Shown here: positions 1-8,893 of the stretch, one piece after another | Layout: each line of letters opens with the position of its first letter | How positions within the stretch are numbered: the first letter of the stretch is position 1 | From: Kosakonia sp. SMBL-WEM22 | GTDB lineage: Bacteria; Pseudomonadota; Gammaproteobacteria; Enterobacterales; Enterobacteriaceae | Length of the DNA stretch: 64,000 nucleotides | Reading direction: 5' to 3' | NCBI RefSeq assembly: GCF_014490785.1 | Contig: NZ_CP051488.1 | Coordinates: 806,001-870,000 of the forward strand | Made by a program: the position numbers and the translations under genes | The notes under the pieces: generated by a model | Told to the model about the DNA's origin: nothing | What the model saw: the letters and a program-made list of their open reading frames with translations, nothing else | Database searches by the model: none

Positions 1-405
1 GACTGGTACAAAGCCAACACCGATAAGAAAGAGTACGCACCGGCAGAAGATCCGGGTGTGGTTTCGGTGAGCGAAATCTACCAGTACTACAAAGAGCACG
101 GCTATGAAACCGTGGTAATGGGCGCAAGCTTCCGTAACACCGGCGAAATCATTGAGCTGGCTGGCTGCGACCGTCTGACCATCGCCCCGACGCTGCTGAA
201 AGAGCTTTCAGAGAGCGAAGGCGCGCTGGAGCGCAAACTGGTTTACACCGGCGAAGTGAAAGCGCGTCCGGAGCGCATCACCGAAGCGGAATTCCTGTGG
301 CAGCACAACCAGGATCCGATGGCGGTTGATAAACTGGCGGACGGCATCCGCAAGTTTGCCGTTGACCAGGAAAAACTGGAAAAAATGATCGGCGATCTGC
401 TGTAA
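1..405 (+). CDS. talB: Transaldolase B, C-terminal part (cut by window edge)
   Basis: The reading frame is open from base 1 and encodes the last 134 residues of transaldolase, the pentose-phosphate enzyme that moves a dihydroxyacetone unit from sedoheptulose-7-phosphate to glyceraldehyde-3-phosphate in the cytoplasm. The segment VMGASFRNTGEI carries the Ser and Arg that bind substrate phosphate in TalB, and the C-terminus EKLEKMIGDLL is typical. The catalytic Lys lies upstream of the window. A strong hairpin follows the stop. The position just before mog matches talB rather than the paralogue talA. Confidence 0.96.
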   Translation, partial: DWYKANTDKKEYAPAEDPGVVSVSEIYQYYKEHGYETVVMGASFRNTGEIIELAGCDRLTIAPTLLKELSESEGALERKLVYTGEVKARPERITEAEFLWQHNQDPMAVDKLADGIRKFAVDQEKLEKMIGDLL

Positions 406-412
406 TCATCAG

Positions 413-447
413 GCGTGGCCGGGCTCCCGGTCACGCTTCTTTTCTCT
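413..447 (+). terminator. Rho-independent terminator after talB
   Basis: Arms 413-423 and 426-436 pair over 11 positions (one G-T wobble) and are followed by a T-rich stretch. It begins 8 bases after the talB stop codon. Confidence 0.75.
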
Positions 448-511
448 ACTCTGTTTGCCTCTCTCCTCAGCGTGTATCATTCCGTAAACGTTTTTTTGCA
501 ACGGAATAATT

Positions 512-1099
512 ATGGACACACTACGCATTGGTTTAGTTTCGATTTCCGATCGCGCCTCCAGCGGCGTTTATGAGGACAAAGGCTTACCCGCGCTCGAAGC
601 GTGGCTGGCATCGGCCTTAACCACCCCATTTCATATCGAAACGCGCCTGATCCCCGACGAGCAGACCATCATTGAGCAGACCCTGTGTGAGCTGGTGGAT
701 GAGATGAGCTGCCATCTGGTGCTGACCACCGGCGGCACCGGCCCGGCACGACGTGATGTCACGCCCGATGCCACATTGGCCGTTGCCGATCGCGAGATGC
801 CAGGCTTTGGCGAACAGATGCGCCAGATTAGCCTCAATTTTGTGCCGACGGCCATTCTTTCCCGCCAGGTGGGCGTGATCCGTAAACAGGCGCTGATCCT
901 CAACCTGCCGGGCCAGCCGAAGTCGATTAAAGAGACCCTGGAAGGGCTGAAAAGCGAGAGCGGTGAAGTAAAAGTAGCGGGGATTTTTGCCAGTGTACCT
1001 TATTGTGTACAGCTTCTTGATGGCCCCTATGTGGAAACGGATCCGCAGGTCGTAGCAGCTTTTCGTCCTAAAAGTGCAAGGCGCGAAACTTTATCCTGA
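512..1099 (+). CDS. mog: Molybdopterin adenylyltransferase
   Basis: This 195-residue protein matches Mog, which adenylates molybdopterin to MPT-AMP before MoeA inserts molybdate during molybdenum cofactor synthesis. The N-terminal LRIGLVSISDRASSG, the TTGGTGPARRDVTPDAT loop (about residues 72-90) and LPGQPKSI (about residue 131 onward) are hallmarks of the MoaB/Mog fold, which forms trimers. Length equals the E. coli protein. It stands alone between the talB terminator and a transporter gene; the ribosome-binding site is weak (CGGAA). Confidence 0.96.
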   Translation: MDTLRIGLVSISDRASSGVYEDKGLPALEAWLASALTTPFHIETRLIPDEQTIIEQTLCELVDEMSCHLVLTTGGTGPARRDVTPDATLAVADREMPGFGEQMRQISLNFVPTAILSRQVGVIRKQALILNLPGQPKSIKETLEGLKSESGEVKVAGIFASVPYCVQLLDGPYVETDPQVVAAFRPKSARRETLS

Positions 1100-1222
1100 A
1101 AGCAGCGCTTTTCTGACATATGCGATCCCGGCGGTGGCGTATTGATATTTTTACGGTATAGTCATTTTTAGTTTACATAATTCGTAAAAATATAATCGTT
1201 CACTCTCTATTAACGGTTCGCT

Positions 1223-2530
1223 ATGTCACATTACACACGCCCTCTGAATAAACAGGATTATAAAACCCTCACCCTCGCCGCCCTCGGCGGGGCGCTGGAG
1301 TTTTATGACTTCATCATTTTCGTCTTCTTCGCCGCCGTGGTCGGGGAGCTCTTCTTCCCGGCCGATATTCCCGAGTGGCTGCGCCAGGTGCAGACCTTTG
1401 GTATTTTCGCCGCCGGTTATCTGGCGCGCCCGCTGGGCGGTATTGTGATGGCGCACTTCGGCGATCTGGTCGGGCGCAAGAAGATGTTCACCCTCAGCAT
1501 CCTGCTGATGGCGCTGCCAACGCTGGCGATTGGCCTGCTGCCGACCTATGCCTCGATGGGTATTGTTGCGCCGCTGCTGCTGCTGTTGATGCGCGTGCTG
1601 CAGGGCGCCGCGATTGGTGGCGAGGTACCGGGTGCATGGGTATTTGTTGCTGAACATGTTCCGGCGCGCCGCATCGGTATCGCCTGTGGCACGCTAACGG
1701 CGGGGTTAACAGTTGGCATTTTGCTGGGATCGGTGGTTGCCACGCTGGTCAACACCAGCATGACGCAGCAGGCGATCCACGACGGCGGCTGGCGTGTGCC
1801 CTTCCTGCTGGGCGGCGCATTCGGGCTGGTGGCAATGTATTTACGCCGCTGGCTGCGTGAAACCCCTATTTTCCTTGAGATGCAGCAGCGAAAAGCGCTG
1901 GCGCAGGAGTTGCCGGTAAAAGCGGTGGTGCTGAAGCATAAGAAAGCGGTGGTGGTCTCGATGCTGCTGACCTGGCTGCTCTCAGCCGGTATTGTGGTGG
2001 TGATTCTGATGTCGCCGGTCTGGCTGCAAAAGCAGTATGGCTTTGCGCCCGCCCTAACCTTACAGGCCAACAGTATTGCTACGGTAATGCTCTGTTTCGG
2101 TTGCCTGGCGGCGGGCCTGTTAGTTGATCGCTTCGGTGCCAGCCGCACCTTTATTGTCGGCAGCCTGCTGCTCGCTGCTTCCAGCTGGCTCTTCTATCAC
2201 CGCGTTGGCAGCCACCCGGAGCAACTCTTTATGCTCTATGGCCTGGTTGGGTTATGCGTCGGTGTAGTGGGCGCTGTGCCCTATGTGATGGTGCGCGCCT
2301 TTCCAGCGGAAGTGCGTTTTACCGGCATCTCTTTCTCTTACAACGTCTCCTATGCCATCTTTGGCGGGCTGACGCCGATTGCGGTGACGATGCTGATGAG
2401 CGTCTCGCCGATGGCGCCGGCCTGGTATGTGCTGGCGCTCTCCCTGATGGGGTTAGGTTTAGGCATCTGGCTGCGCCAGGATCTGCATCATGCCGATAGC
2501 GTGGCCGATACCCCGCTCGAATCCTTATAA
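1223..2530 (+). CDS. MFS transporter, metabolite:H+ symporter (MHS) family
   Basis: This 435-residue, very hydrophobic protein has about 12 predicted membrane segments. Near the N-terminus, ALGGALEFYDFIIF is the MHS/ProP-KgtP-ShiA type signature, and GDLVGRKKMF (about residues 79-88) is the MFS loop 2-3 motif. RVLQGAAIGGEVPGAWVFVAEH (starting near residue 130) is the MHS version of the TM4-5 region. The substrate cannot be read from the sequence; relatives carry organic acids, betaines or shikimate. E. coli has no gene here between mog and satP, so this is lineage-specific content. Codon use looks like its neighbours, and no mobile element is visible. A bidirectional terminator follows the stop directly. 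Confidence 0.85.
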   Translation: MSHYTRPLNKQDYKTLTLAALGGALEFYDFIIFVFFAAVVGELFFPADIPEWLRQVQTFGIFAAGYLARPLGGIVMAHFGDLVGRKKMFTLSILLMALPTLAIGLLPTYASMGIVAPLLLLLMRVLQGAAIGGEVPGAWVFVAEHVPARRIGIACGTLTAGLTVGILLGSVVATLVNTSMTQQAIHDGGWRVPFLLGGAFGLVAMYLRRWLRETPIFLEMQQRKALAQELPVKAVVLKHKKAVVVSMLLTWLLSAGIVVVILMSPVWLQKQYGFAPALTLQANSIATVMLCFGCLAAGLLVDRFGASRTFIVGSLLLAASSWLFYHRVGSHPEQLFMLYGLVGLCVGVVGAVPYVMVRAFPAEVRFTGISFSYNVSYAIFGGLTPIAVTMLMSVSPMAPAWYVLALSLMGLGLGIWLRQDLHHADSVADTPLESL

Positions 2531-2559
2531 AAAACGGAGCCTTCTGGCTCCGTTTTTTA
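2531..2559. terminator. Bidirectional terminator between the MHS transporter and satP
   Basis: CGGAGCC and GGCTCCG pair around a TTCT loop, flanked by AAAA on one side and a T run on the other, so it can serve both converging genes. Confidence 0.85.
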
Positions 2560-2578
2560 TTGCTGGCACGTGAAAGAA

Positions 2579-3145
2579 TCAGTGTTTTTCACCAATCGGC
2601 AGCACGGTGCGGCCAAACTGTTCGTTCAGCACTTCGCCCATCGCCAGGTAGATGGCGCTGGCACCGCAGACGAGGCCAATCCAGCCTGCGATATGGACGA
2701 TGTTTTCGTTATCCGCCAGATGCCCCACCGCCAGCAGCGCAAACAGCACCGTCAGGCTCAGGAAGACAAACTGCAGCATGCGCGCGCTCTTCAGCGTGCC
2801 GAAGAACATAAACAGGGTGAAGATGCCCCAGATGGCTAAATAGACGCCGAGGAAGTGGCCGTTGGTCGCCTCTGTCAGCCCCATTTTCGGGAACAGCAGA
2901 ATCGCCACCAGCGTCAACCAGAAAGAACCGTAAGAGGTAAAGGCCGTTAAGCCGAAGGTGTTGCCTTTTTTATACTCAAGCAGGCCGGCAAAAATTTGTG
3001 CGATACCACCATAGAAAATGCCCATCGCCAGGATAATGACATCCATCGGGAATAGACCGATATTGTGCAGGTTAAGCAGAATAGTGGTCATGCCGAAGCC
3101 CATTAAGCCCAGCGGAGCCGGATTAGCCAACTTAGTGTTGCCCAT
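2579..3145 (-). CDS. satP: Succinate-acetate/proton symporter
   Basis: This 188-residue inner-membrane protein belongs to the GPR1/FUN34/YaaH family. The family signature NPAPLGLMGFG is at residues 8-18, followed by six hydrophobic segments. SatP imports acetate and succinate with protons. Length equals the E. coli protein. A strong Shine-Dalgarno (TGAGGAAT) precedes the ATG. It is transcribed divergently from dnaK; the E. coli genes yaaW and yaaI that normally separate them are absent. Confidence 0.95.
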   Translation of the reverse strand: MGNTKLANPAPLGLMGFGMTTILLNLHNIGLFPMDVIILAMGIFYGGIAQIFAGLLEYKKGNTFGLTAFTSYGSFWLTLVAILLFPKMGLTEATNGHFLGVYLAIWGIFTLFMFFGTLKSARMLQFVFLSLTVLFALLAVGHLADNENIVHIAGWIGLVCGASAIYLAMGEVLNEQFGRTVLPIGEKH

Positions 3146-3293
3146 AATTCCTCAAAAGAATCAATTGATAAAGGGGGGAAATAATTACCCCGCGGGCGTT
3201 TTCTGCAAGCGGGGCGCGGCATCATAAATAGCGCTATCGGGCCTGTCTATGATCTGAACAGGTGGAAATTAAAAAATTTTTTATTGTCTCCCC

Positions 3294-3321
3294 CTTGATG
3301 CGCGGCGCGGCGACCCCATCT
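3294..3321 (+). promoter_or_regulatory. dnaK heat-shock promoter P1 (sigma32)
   Basis: CTTGAT at 3294-3299 and CCCCATCT at 3314-3321 lie 14 bases apart, matching the sigma32 consensus. The flanking bases closely follow the E. coli dnaK P1 region. Confidence 0.85.
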
Positions 3322-3370
3322 TGTAGTCAACCGCATTTTGTGGGCTTGCAAAAAAATCAATACAGGGCAG

Positions 3371-3397
3371 TTGAAACCGTGAGGTTTGCCCTTATTA
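3371..3397 (+). promoter_or_regulatory. dnaK heat-shock promoter P2 (sigma32)
   Basis: TTGAAA at 3371-3376 is followed by a -10-like element CCCTTATT at 3389-3396, matching the second sigma32 promoter known upstream of dnaK. It lies closer to the gene and fits the consensus less well than P1. Confidence 0.7.
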
Positions 3398-3443
3398 CAG
3401 GTTCACAACCAGCTGATGACGAATTTTTAGTGGAGACGTTTAG

Positions 3444-5369
3444 ATGGGTAAAATTATTGGTATCGACCTTGGGACAACCAACTCTTGTGTAGCCATCATG
3501 GATGGTGCTTCGGCACGCGTGCTTGAGAACGCTGAAGGCGATCGCACCACGCCTTCCGTTATTGCGTACACACAGGATGGCGAGACTCTGGTAGGTCAGC
3601 CGGCTAAACGTCAGGCAGTGACGAACCCGCAAAACACGCTGTTTGCGATCAAGCGCCTGATTGGCCGTCGCTTCCAGGATGAAGAAGTCCAGCGTGACGT
3701 ATCTATCATGCCTTACAAAATCATGGCTGCCGATAACGGCGACGCCTGGATTGATGTGAAAGGCAACAAAATGGCACCGCCGCAGATCTCTGCAGAAGTG
3801 CTGAAGAAAATGAAGAAAACGGCGGAAGATTACCTGGGTGAACCGGTAACTGAAGCAGTTATCACCGTTCCGGCTTACTTTAACGATGCGCAGCGTCAGG
3901 CGACCAAAGACGCCGGCCGTATCGCGGGCCTGGAAGTAAAACGTATTATCAACGAACCGACAGCAGCTGCGCTGGCTTACGGTCTGGATAAAGAGACCGG
4001 CAACCGCACTATCGCGGTATACGACCTGGGCGGCGGTACCTTCGATATCTCCATCATCGAAATCGACGATGTTGACGGCGAAAAAACCTTTGAAGTACTG
4101 GCGACCAACGGTGATACCCACCTCGGTGGTGAAGACTTCGACAGCCGTCTGATCAACTACCTGGTGGAAGAGTTCAAGAAAGATCAGGGTATCGATCTGC
4201 GCAACGATCCGCTGGCAATGCAGCGCCTGAAAGAAGCGGCAGAGAAAGCGAAAATCGAGCTCTCTTCTGCACAGCAGACCGACGTGAACCTGCCGTACAT
4301 CACTGCAGACGCGACCGGTCCGAAACACATGAACATCAAAGTGACTCGCGCGAAACTGGAAAGCCTGGTCGAAGACCTGGTAAGCCGTTCTATCGAGCCG
4401 CTGAAAGTTGCGCTGCAGGATGCGGGCCTGTCCGTTTCTGACATCAACGACGTGATCCTGGTCGGTGGCCAGACCCGTATGCCGATGGTGCAGAAAAAAG
4501 TAGCTGAGTTCTTCGGCAAAGATCCGCGTAAAGACGTAAACCCGGATGAAGCAGTGGCTATCGGTGCTGCCGTTCAGGGCGGTGTTCTGACCGGTGAAGT
4601 TAAAGACGTTCTGCTGCTGGACGTTACCCCGCTGTCGCTGGGTATCGAAACCATGGGCGGCGTGATGACTGCGCTGATCAACAAAAACACCACCATCCCG
4701 ACCAAGCACAGCCAGGTGTTCTCTACTGCGGAAGACAACCAGTCTGCGGTAACCATCCACGTGCTGCAGGGTGAGCGTAAACGTGCCTCTGATAACAAGT
4801 CGCTGGGCCAGTTCAACCTCGACGGTATCAACCCGGCACCGCGCGGCATGCCGCAGATCGAAGTCACCTTCGATATCGACGCCGATGGTATTCTGCACGT
4901 CTCTGCGAAAGACAAGAATACCAACCGTGAGCAGAAGATCACCATCAAGGCTTCTTCTGGTCTGAACGAGGATGAAATCCAGAAAATGGTGCGCGACGCG
5001 GAAGCGAACGCCGAGTCTGACCGTAAGTTCGAAGAGCTGGTACAGACCCGTAACCAGGGCGATCATCTGCTGCATAGCACCCGTAAGCAGGTTGAAGAAG
5101 CAGGCGACCAACTGCCGGCTGAAGACAAAACTGCAATCGAGTCCGCACTGAGCGAGCTGGAAACTGCGCTGAAAGGCGAAGATAAAGCGGCCATCGATGC
5201 CAAAATGCAGGCGCTGGCACAGGTTTCCCAGAAGCTGATGGAAATTGCCCAGCAGCAGCATGCACAGCAGCAGGCGGGCGGCGCCGACGCTTCTGCGAAC
5301 AACGCTAACGCGGCGAAAGATGACGACGTGGTTGACGCCGAGTTCGAAGAAGTTAAAGACAAAAAGTAA
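3444..5369 (+). CDS. dnaK: Hsp70 chaperone DnaK
   Basis: This 641-residue protein is the cytoplasmic Hsp70, which binds exposed hydrophobic peptide segments in an ATP-driven cycle with DnaJ and GrpE and also controls sigma32 stability. The nucleotide-binding domain (about 1-385) starts with GIDLGTTNSCVA and includes VYDLGGGTFDIS near residue 193. The substrate-binding domain follows after the linker DVLLLDVTPLSLGIE (begins near residue 388), then the helical lid and an acidic tail ending EFEEVKDKK. It is three residues longer than E. coli DnaK, all in the Gln/Ala-rich tail region. GTGGAGA is the ribosome-binding site. Transcribed with dnaJ from heat-shock promoters. Confidence 0.99.
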   Translation: MGKIIGIDLGTTNSCVAIMDGASARVLENAEGDRTTPSVIAYTQDGETLVGQPAKRQAVTNPQNTLFAIKRLIGRRFQDEEVQRDVSIMPYKIMAADNGDAWIDVKGNKMAPPQISAEVLKKMKKTAEDYLGEPVTEAVITVPAYFNDAQRQATKDAGRIAGLEVKRIINEPTAAALAYGLDKETGNRTIAVYDLGGGTFDISIIEIDDVDGEKTFEVLATNGDTHLGGEDFDSRLINYLVEEFKKDQGIDLRNDPLAMQRLKEAAEKAKIELSSAQQTDVNLPYITADATGPKHMNIKVTRAKLESLVEDLVSRSIEPLKVALQDAGLSVSDINDVILVGGQTRMPMVQKKVAEFFGKDPRKDVNPDEAVAIGAAVQGGVLTGEVKDVLLLDVTPLSLGIETMGGVMTALINKNTTIPTKHSQVFSTAEDNQSAVTIHVLQGERKRASDNKSLGQFNLDGINPAPRGMPQIEVTFDIDADGILHVSAKDKNTNREQKITIKASSGLNEDEIQKMVRDAEANAESDRKFEELVQTRNQGDHLLHSTRKQVEEAGDQLPAEDKTAIESALSELETALKGEDKAAIDAKMQALAQVSQKLMEIAQQQHAQQQAGGADASANNANAAKDDDVVDAEFEEVKDKK

Positions 5370-5395
5370 TCGCCCTTATGCAGGGTAGATAACCA

Positions 5396-5428
5396 GCACG
5401 GGCGTCGGAGTTTTCTCCACGCCCGTGC
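5396..5428 (+). ncRNA. Long hairpin in the dnaK-dnaJ gap (Tpke11-like region)
   Basis: Arms 5396-5405 and 5419-5428 are perfect 10-base complements, and GGAG/CTCC (5407-5410, 5415-5418) continues the stem to a TTTT loop with one bulged C. E. coli has a reported small RNA, Tpke11, in the same gap. There is no T tract, so it looks more like a processing or stability element, or part of a small RNA, than a terminator. The structure is directly visible; its function is inferred. Confidence 0.5.
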
Positions 5429-5454
5429 TCGTATGTTAAGGGGCAGATAAACCG

Positions 5455-6594
5455 ATGGCGAAGCAAGATTATTACGAGATTCTCGGCGTGTCGAAAACCG
5501 CCGACGAGTCTGAAATCAAAAAGGCGTACCGACGCCTGGCCATGAAATTTCACCCGGATCGTAACCAGGGTGATAAAGAGGCCGAAAGCAAATTTAAAGA
5601 GATCAATGAAGCCTATAAGGTCCTGACCGATCCCCAGAAACGTGCGGCGTACGATCAGTACGGTCATGCGGCCTTTGAGCAGGGCGGCGGCGGCGGTGGA
5701 TACGGCGGCGGCTTTGGCGGCGGTGCCGACTTTAGCGACATCTTTGGCGATGTCTTTGGCGACATCTTCGGCGGCGGTCGTGGTCGTCAACGCGCGGCGC
5801 GTGGTTCAGATTTGCGTTACACCATGGAACTGACGCTGGAAGAAGCGGTACGCGGCGTAACGAAAGAGATCCGTATCCCGACGCTGGAAGAGTGTGATAT
5901 CTGCCACGGCAGCGGTGCAAAAGCGGGTACGCAGCCACAAACCTGTCCGACCTGTCACGGCTCCGGCCAGGTACAGATGCGCCAGGGCTTCTTTGCCGTA
6001 CAGCAGACCTGTCCACACTGTCAGGGCCGCGGTACGCTGATTAAAGATCCGTGCAACAAATGTCACGGTCATGGTCGCGTTGAGAAATCCAAAACCCTCT
6101 CTGTGAAAATCCCGGCAGGGGTGGATACCGGCGATCGTATTCGTCTGAGCGGTGAAGGCGAAGCGGGCGAGCACGGCGCACCAGCAGGCGATCTCTACGT
6201 TCAGGTGCAGGTGAAACAGCACCCGATCTTCGAACGCGAAGGCAACAACCTCTACTGCGAAGTGCCGATCAACTTTGCCATGGCGGCGCTGGGTGGCGAA
6301 ATCGAAGTGCCGACGCTGGATGGTCGCGTCAAGCTGAAAGTGCCGAGCGAAACCCAGACCGGCAAGCTGTTCCGCATGCGCGGGAAGGGCGTGAAATCCG
6401 TGCGCGGCGGCGCGCAGGGCGATCTGCTGTGCCGCGTGGTTGTTGAAACGCCGGTCGGCCTGAACGAGAAGCAGAAACAGCTGCTGCAAGATCTGCAGGA
6501 GAGCTTTGGTGGCCCGACGGGGGAAAACAACAGCCCGCGCTCCAAAAGCTTCTTCGACGGCGTGAAAAAATTCTTCGACGATCTGACGCGCTAA
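5455..6594 (+). CDS. dnaJ: Hsp40 co-chaperone DnaJ
   Basis: This 379-residue protein stimulates DnaK ATPase and delivers substrates. The J domain (1-70) has HPD at 33-35. A Gly/Phe-rich linker (about 75-115) follows. Four CxxCxGxG zinc repeats follow (CDICHGSG, CPTCHGSG, CPHCQGRG, CNKCHGHG, about residues 145-205), then the C-terminal substrate-binding and dimer domains. It is three residues longer than E. coli DnaJ. It lies 85 bases after dnaK and shares its promoters, with a terminator just downstream. Confidence 0.99.
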   Translation: MAKQDYYEILGVSKTADESEIKKAYRRLAMKFHPDRNQGDKEAESKFKEINEAYKVLTDPQKRAAYDQYGHAAFEQGGGGGGYGGGFGGGADFSDIFGDVFGDIFGGGRGRQRAARGSDLRYTMELTLEEAVRGVTKEIRIPTLEECDICHGSGAKAGTQPQTCPTCHGSGQVQMRQGFFAVQQTCPHCQGRGTLIKDPCNKCHGHGRVEKSKTLSVKIPAGVDTGDRIRLSGEGEAGEHGAPAGDLYVQVQVKQHPIFEREGNNLYCEVPINFAMAALGGEIEVPTLDGRVKLKVPSETQTGKLFRMRGKGVKSVRGGAQGDLLCRVVVETPVGLNEKQKQLLQDLQESFGGPTGENNSPRSKSFFDGVKKFFDDLTR

Positions 6595-6619
6595 GCGTCC
6601 CGCATCTTCTCTCTTCATC

Positions 6620-6644
6620 AACCCGGCGCTGCCGGGTTTTTTTT
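6620..6644 (+). terminator. Terminator of the dnaK-dnaJ operon
   Basis: ACCCGGC and GCCGGGT pair around a three-base loop, followed by eight T bases. Confidence 0.88.
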
Positions 6645-6759
6645 ATCCGACCCGACACCTCGGAAAAAGAGAGTTGATGAGCAATAATAATCTGTTTTTA
6701 ACGAAGAGTAGCGAGGAGTAAGATAGCCGCCACGACGTTACAGGGAGTAGGAGAATCCG

Positions 6760-7929
6760 ATGAAGTTTTTGCACCGTTTTTTAAATAGCGATGCCTCTGG
6801 TGGCATTGTGTTGATTATGGCCGCCGCGCTGGCCATGCTCTGCGCCAACCTCGGCGCGACCCAGGAGCTTTACAGCTCCTTTTTACAGACTCCGGTCCAG
6901 CTAAAAGTAGGATCGCTTGAGATTAATAAAGACATGCTGTTGTGGATTAACGATGCGCTGATGGCGATCTTTTTCCTGATGGTGGGTCTGGAAGTGAAGT
7001 ATGAGCTGGTTGAGGGAACGCTCGCCAGCCGTCAGCAGGCGGTATTCCCGGTAATTGCCGCGCTGGGTGGGATGGTCGCTCCCGCGCTGATCTTCCTGCT
7101 ATTTAATGGTCATAACCCGTTGGCAAGCCACGGTTGGGCCATTCCTACCGCGACCGATATTGCTTTTGCCCTTGGCGTGCTGGCGCTGTTAGGTAATCGC
7201 GTCCCGCCGGTACTGAAAGTGTTTCTGATGGCGCTGGCGATCATTGACGATCTCGGCGCGATTGTGATCATCGCGCTCTTCTACACCAGCGATCTCTCGA
7301 CCCTGGCGCTGGGCGTTGCTGCGACCGCTATCGCCGTGCTGGCCATCATGAACGCGCTCAATGTGCGCCGCATCGGTCTCTATATGTTAGTGGGCGTCGT
7401 GTTGTGGACCGCAGTGCTGAAATCCGGGGTGCATGCCACCCTTGCAGGCGTGATCGTCGGTTTCTTTATACCGCTGAAGAAAGAGAATGGCGTCTCGCCG
7501 TTACATCAGCTAAGCGATGCGATTAGCCCGTGGGTCGCATGGCTTATTCTGCCGCTGTTTGCCTTTGCCAACGCCGGGGTTTCCATGACCGGGATGTCCC
7601 TCTCCGGCCTCGCGGATGTGCTGCCGCTGGGAATTATTGCTGGTCTGGTGATTGGTAAGCCGCTCGGTATTTCGCTCTTCTGCTGGCTGGCGCTGCGTTT
7701 GAAACTGGCGAAGCTGCCGCACGGCGCGGTGTTCAAACAGATTATGGCGGTCGGCGTGCTGTGTGGCATCGGCTTTACCATGTCGATATTTATCTCGTCG
7801 CTCGCCTTTGGTGATGCCCATGCCGATATGATCGCCTGGAGCAAGCTGGGTATTCTCACCGGCTCGGTTATCTCGGCCGTGGCGGGTTATTGCCTGCTGC
7901 GCACACGCATTATCCGCCCGGCGCAGTAA
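6760..7929 (+). CDS. nhaA: Na+/H+ antiporter NhaA
   Basis: This 389-residue membrane antiporter exchanges two protons for one sodium ion and protects against sodium and alkaline stress. The ion-binding residues Asp133 (TATDIAFALG) and Asp163-Asp164 (ALAIIDDLGAI) align in register with E. coli NhaA, and the conserved GKPLGIS segment carries the functional Lys of helix X. About 12 membrane segments are expected. The start ATG has GGAG upstream. The activator gene nhaR follows 17 bases downstream. No IS186/hok-sok insertion, as found here in E. coli, is present. Confidence 0.97.
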   Translation: MKFLHRFLNSDASGGIVLIMAAALAMLCANLGATQELYSSFLQTPVQLKVGSLEINKDMLLWINDALMAIFFLMVGLEVKYELVEGTLASRQQAVFPVIAALGGMVAPALIFLLFNGHNPLASHGWAIPTATDIAFALGVLALLGNRVPPVLKVFLMALAIIDDLGAIVIIALFYTSDLSTLALGVAATAIAVLAIMNALNVRRIGLYMLVGVVLWTAVLKSGVHATLAGVIVGFFIPLKKENGVSPLHQLSDAISPWVAWLILPLFAFANAGVSMTGMSLSGLADVLPLGIIAGLVIGKPLGISLFCWLALRLKLAKLPHGAVFKQIMAVGVLCGIGFTMSIFISSLAFGDAHADMIAWSKLGILTGSVISAVAGYCLLRTRIIRPAQ

Positions 7930-7946
7930 TGCGAAGGTAGAGCGCC

Positions 7947-8846
7947 ATGTCATATATCAATTACAACCATCTGTACTACTTCTGGCATGTCTACCGGGAG
8001 GGCTCCGTCGTTGGCGCGGCGGAGGCGCTTTACTTAACGCCACAGACGATTACCGGGCAGATTAAATCGCTGGAGGAGCGGCTACAGGGCAAGCTCTTTA
8101 AACGCAAAGGGCGAGGGCTGGAGGCCACCGAACTGGGGCAACTGGTGTTTCGCTATGCCGATAAGATGTTCGCGTTAAGCCAGGAGATGCTCGATATCAT
8201 CAACTACCGCAAAGAGGCGAACCTGCTGTTTGATGTCGGTGTGGCAGATGCGCTCTCAAAGCGGCTGGTGAGCGGCATTCTTGATGCCGCCGTAGAGGAG
8301 GGCGAGCCGATCCACCTGCGCTGCTTCGAATCGACGCACGAGCTGCTGCTGGAGCAGCTAAGCCAGCATAAGCTCGATATGATTATCTCGGATTGCCCCA
8401 TCGACTCTGCGCAGCAGGAGGGGCTCTTTTCGATAAAGATTGGCGAGTGCAGCGTCAGCTTCTGGAGCAGCGGCCCGGTGCCCGAGCTGCCGTTTCCCGC
8501 CTGCCTTGAAACGCGTCGGTTATTAATTCCCGGCCGCCGCTCAATGCTCGGTCGTAAGCTGATGAACTGGTTTCATGTGCAGAACCTGCAGGTGGAGATC
8601 CTCGGCGAGTTTGATGATGCCGCGCTGATGAAGGCCTTTGGCGCGAAGCACAATGCCATCTTTGTGGCGCCGACCTCGTATGGCGACGACTTCTATGCCG
8701 ATGCGCGGATGGTGGAGATCGGCAGGCTCGACAATGTGCAGGAGGAGTACCACGCGATTTTTGCTGAGCGTATGATCCAGCATCCGGCGGTGCAGCGCAT
8801 TTGCAACCGCGACTACTCGGCGCTCTTCGCGCTCCACCAGAAATGA
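7947..8846 (+). CDS. nhaR: LysR-type activator of nhaA
   Basis: This 299-residue LysR-family protein has an N-terminal winged helix-turn-helix (about 5-63, YREGSVVGAAEALYLTPQTI) and a C-terminal effector domain. NhaR activates nhaA in response to sodium and, in E. coli, also the biofilm operon pgaABCD. The gene follows nhaA immediately, as in relatives, and ends at a terminator shared with converging rpsT. Confidence 0.95.
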   Translation: MSYINYNHLYYFWHVYREGSVVGAAEALYLTPQTITGQIKSLEERLQGKLFKRKGRGLEATELGQLVFRYADKMFALSQEMLDIINYRKEANLLFDVGVADALSKRLVSGILDAAVEEGEPIHLRCFESTHELLLEQLSQHKLDMIISDCPIDSAQQEGLFSIKIGECSVSFWSSGPVPELPFPACLETRRLLIPGRRSMLGRKLMNWFHVQNLQVEILGEFDDAALMKAFGAKHNAIFVAPTSYGDDFYADARMVEIGRLDNVQEEYHAIFAERMIQHPAVQRICNRDYSALFALHQK

Positions 8847-8872
8847 AAAAACCCGCCGAAGCGGGTTTTTTT
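8846..8872. terminator. Bidirectional terminator between nhaR and rpsT
   Basis: ACCCGC and GCGGGT pair around CGAA, with A and T runs on either side that suit both converging genes. It overlaps the last base of the nhaR stop codon. Confidence 0.88.
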
Positions 8873-8893
8873 ACAAAGCGAACAGCGAAGCGA

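Noticed and set aside
1223..2530. Recent horizontal transfer of the MHS transporter
   Set aside because: Codon use and GC look like the neighbours, and no integrase, direct repeat or tRNA is nearby, so there is no positive sign of recent transfer.
3357..5261. A 634-codon open frame on the minus strand, antisense to dnaK
   Set aside because: Long antisense frames opposite dnaK are a known side effect of its strong codon bias. It has no ribosome site, no recognisable domain, and dnaK itself is unmistakable.
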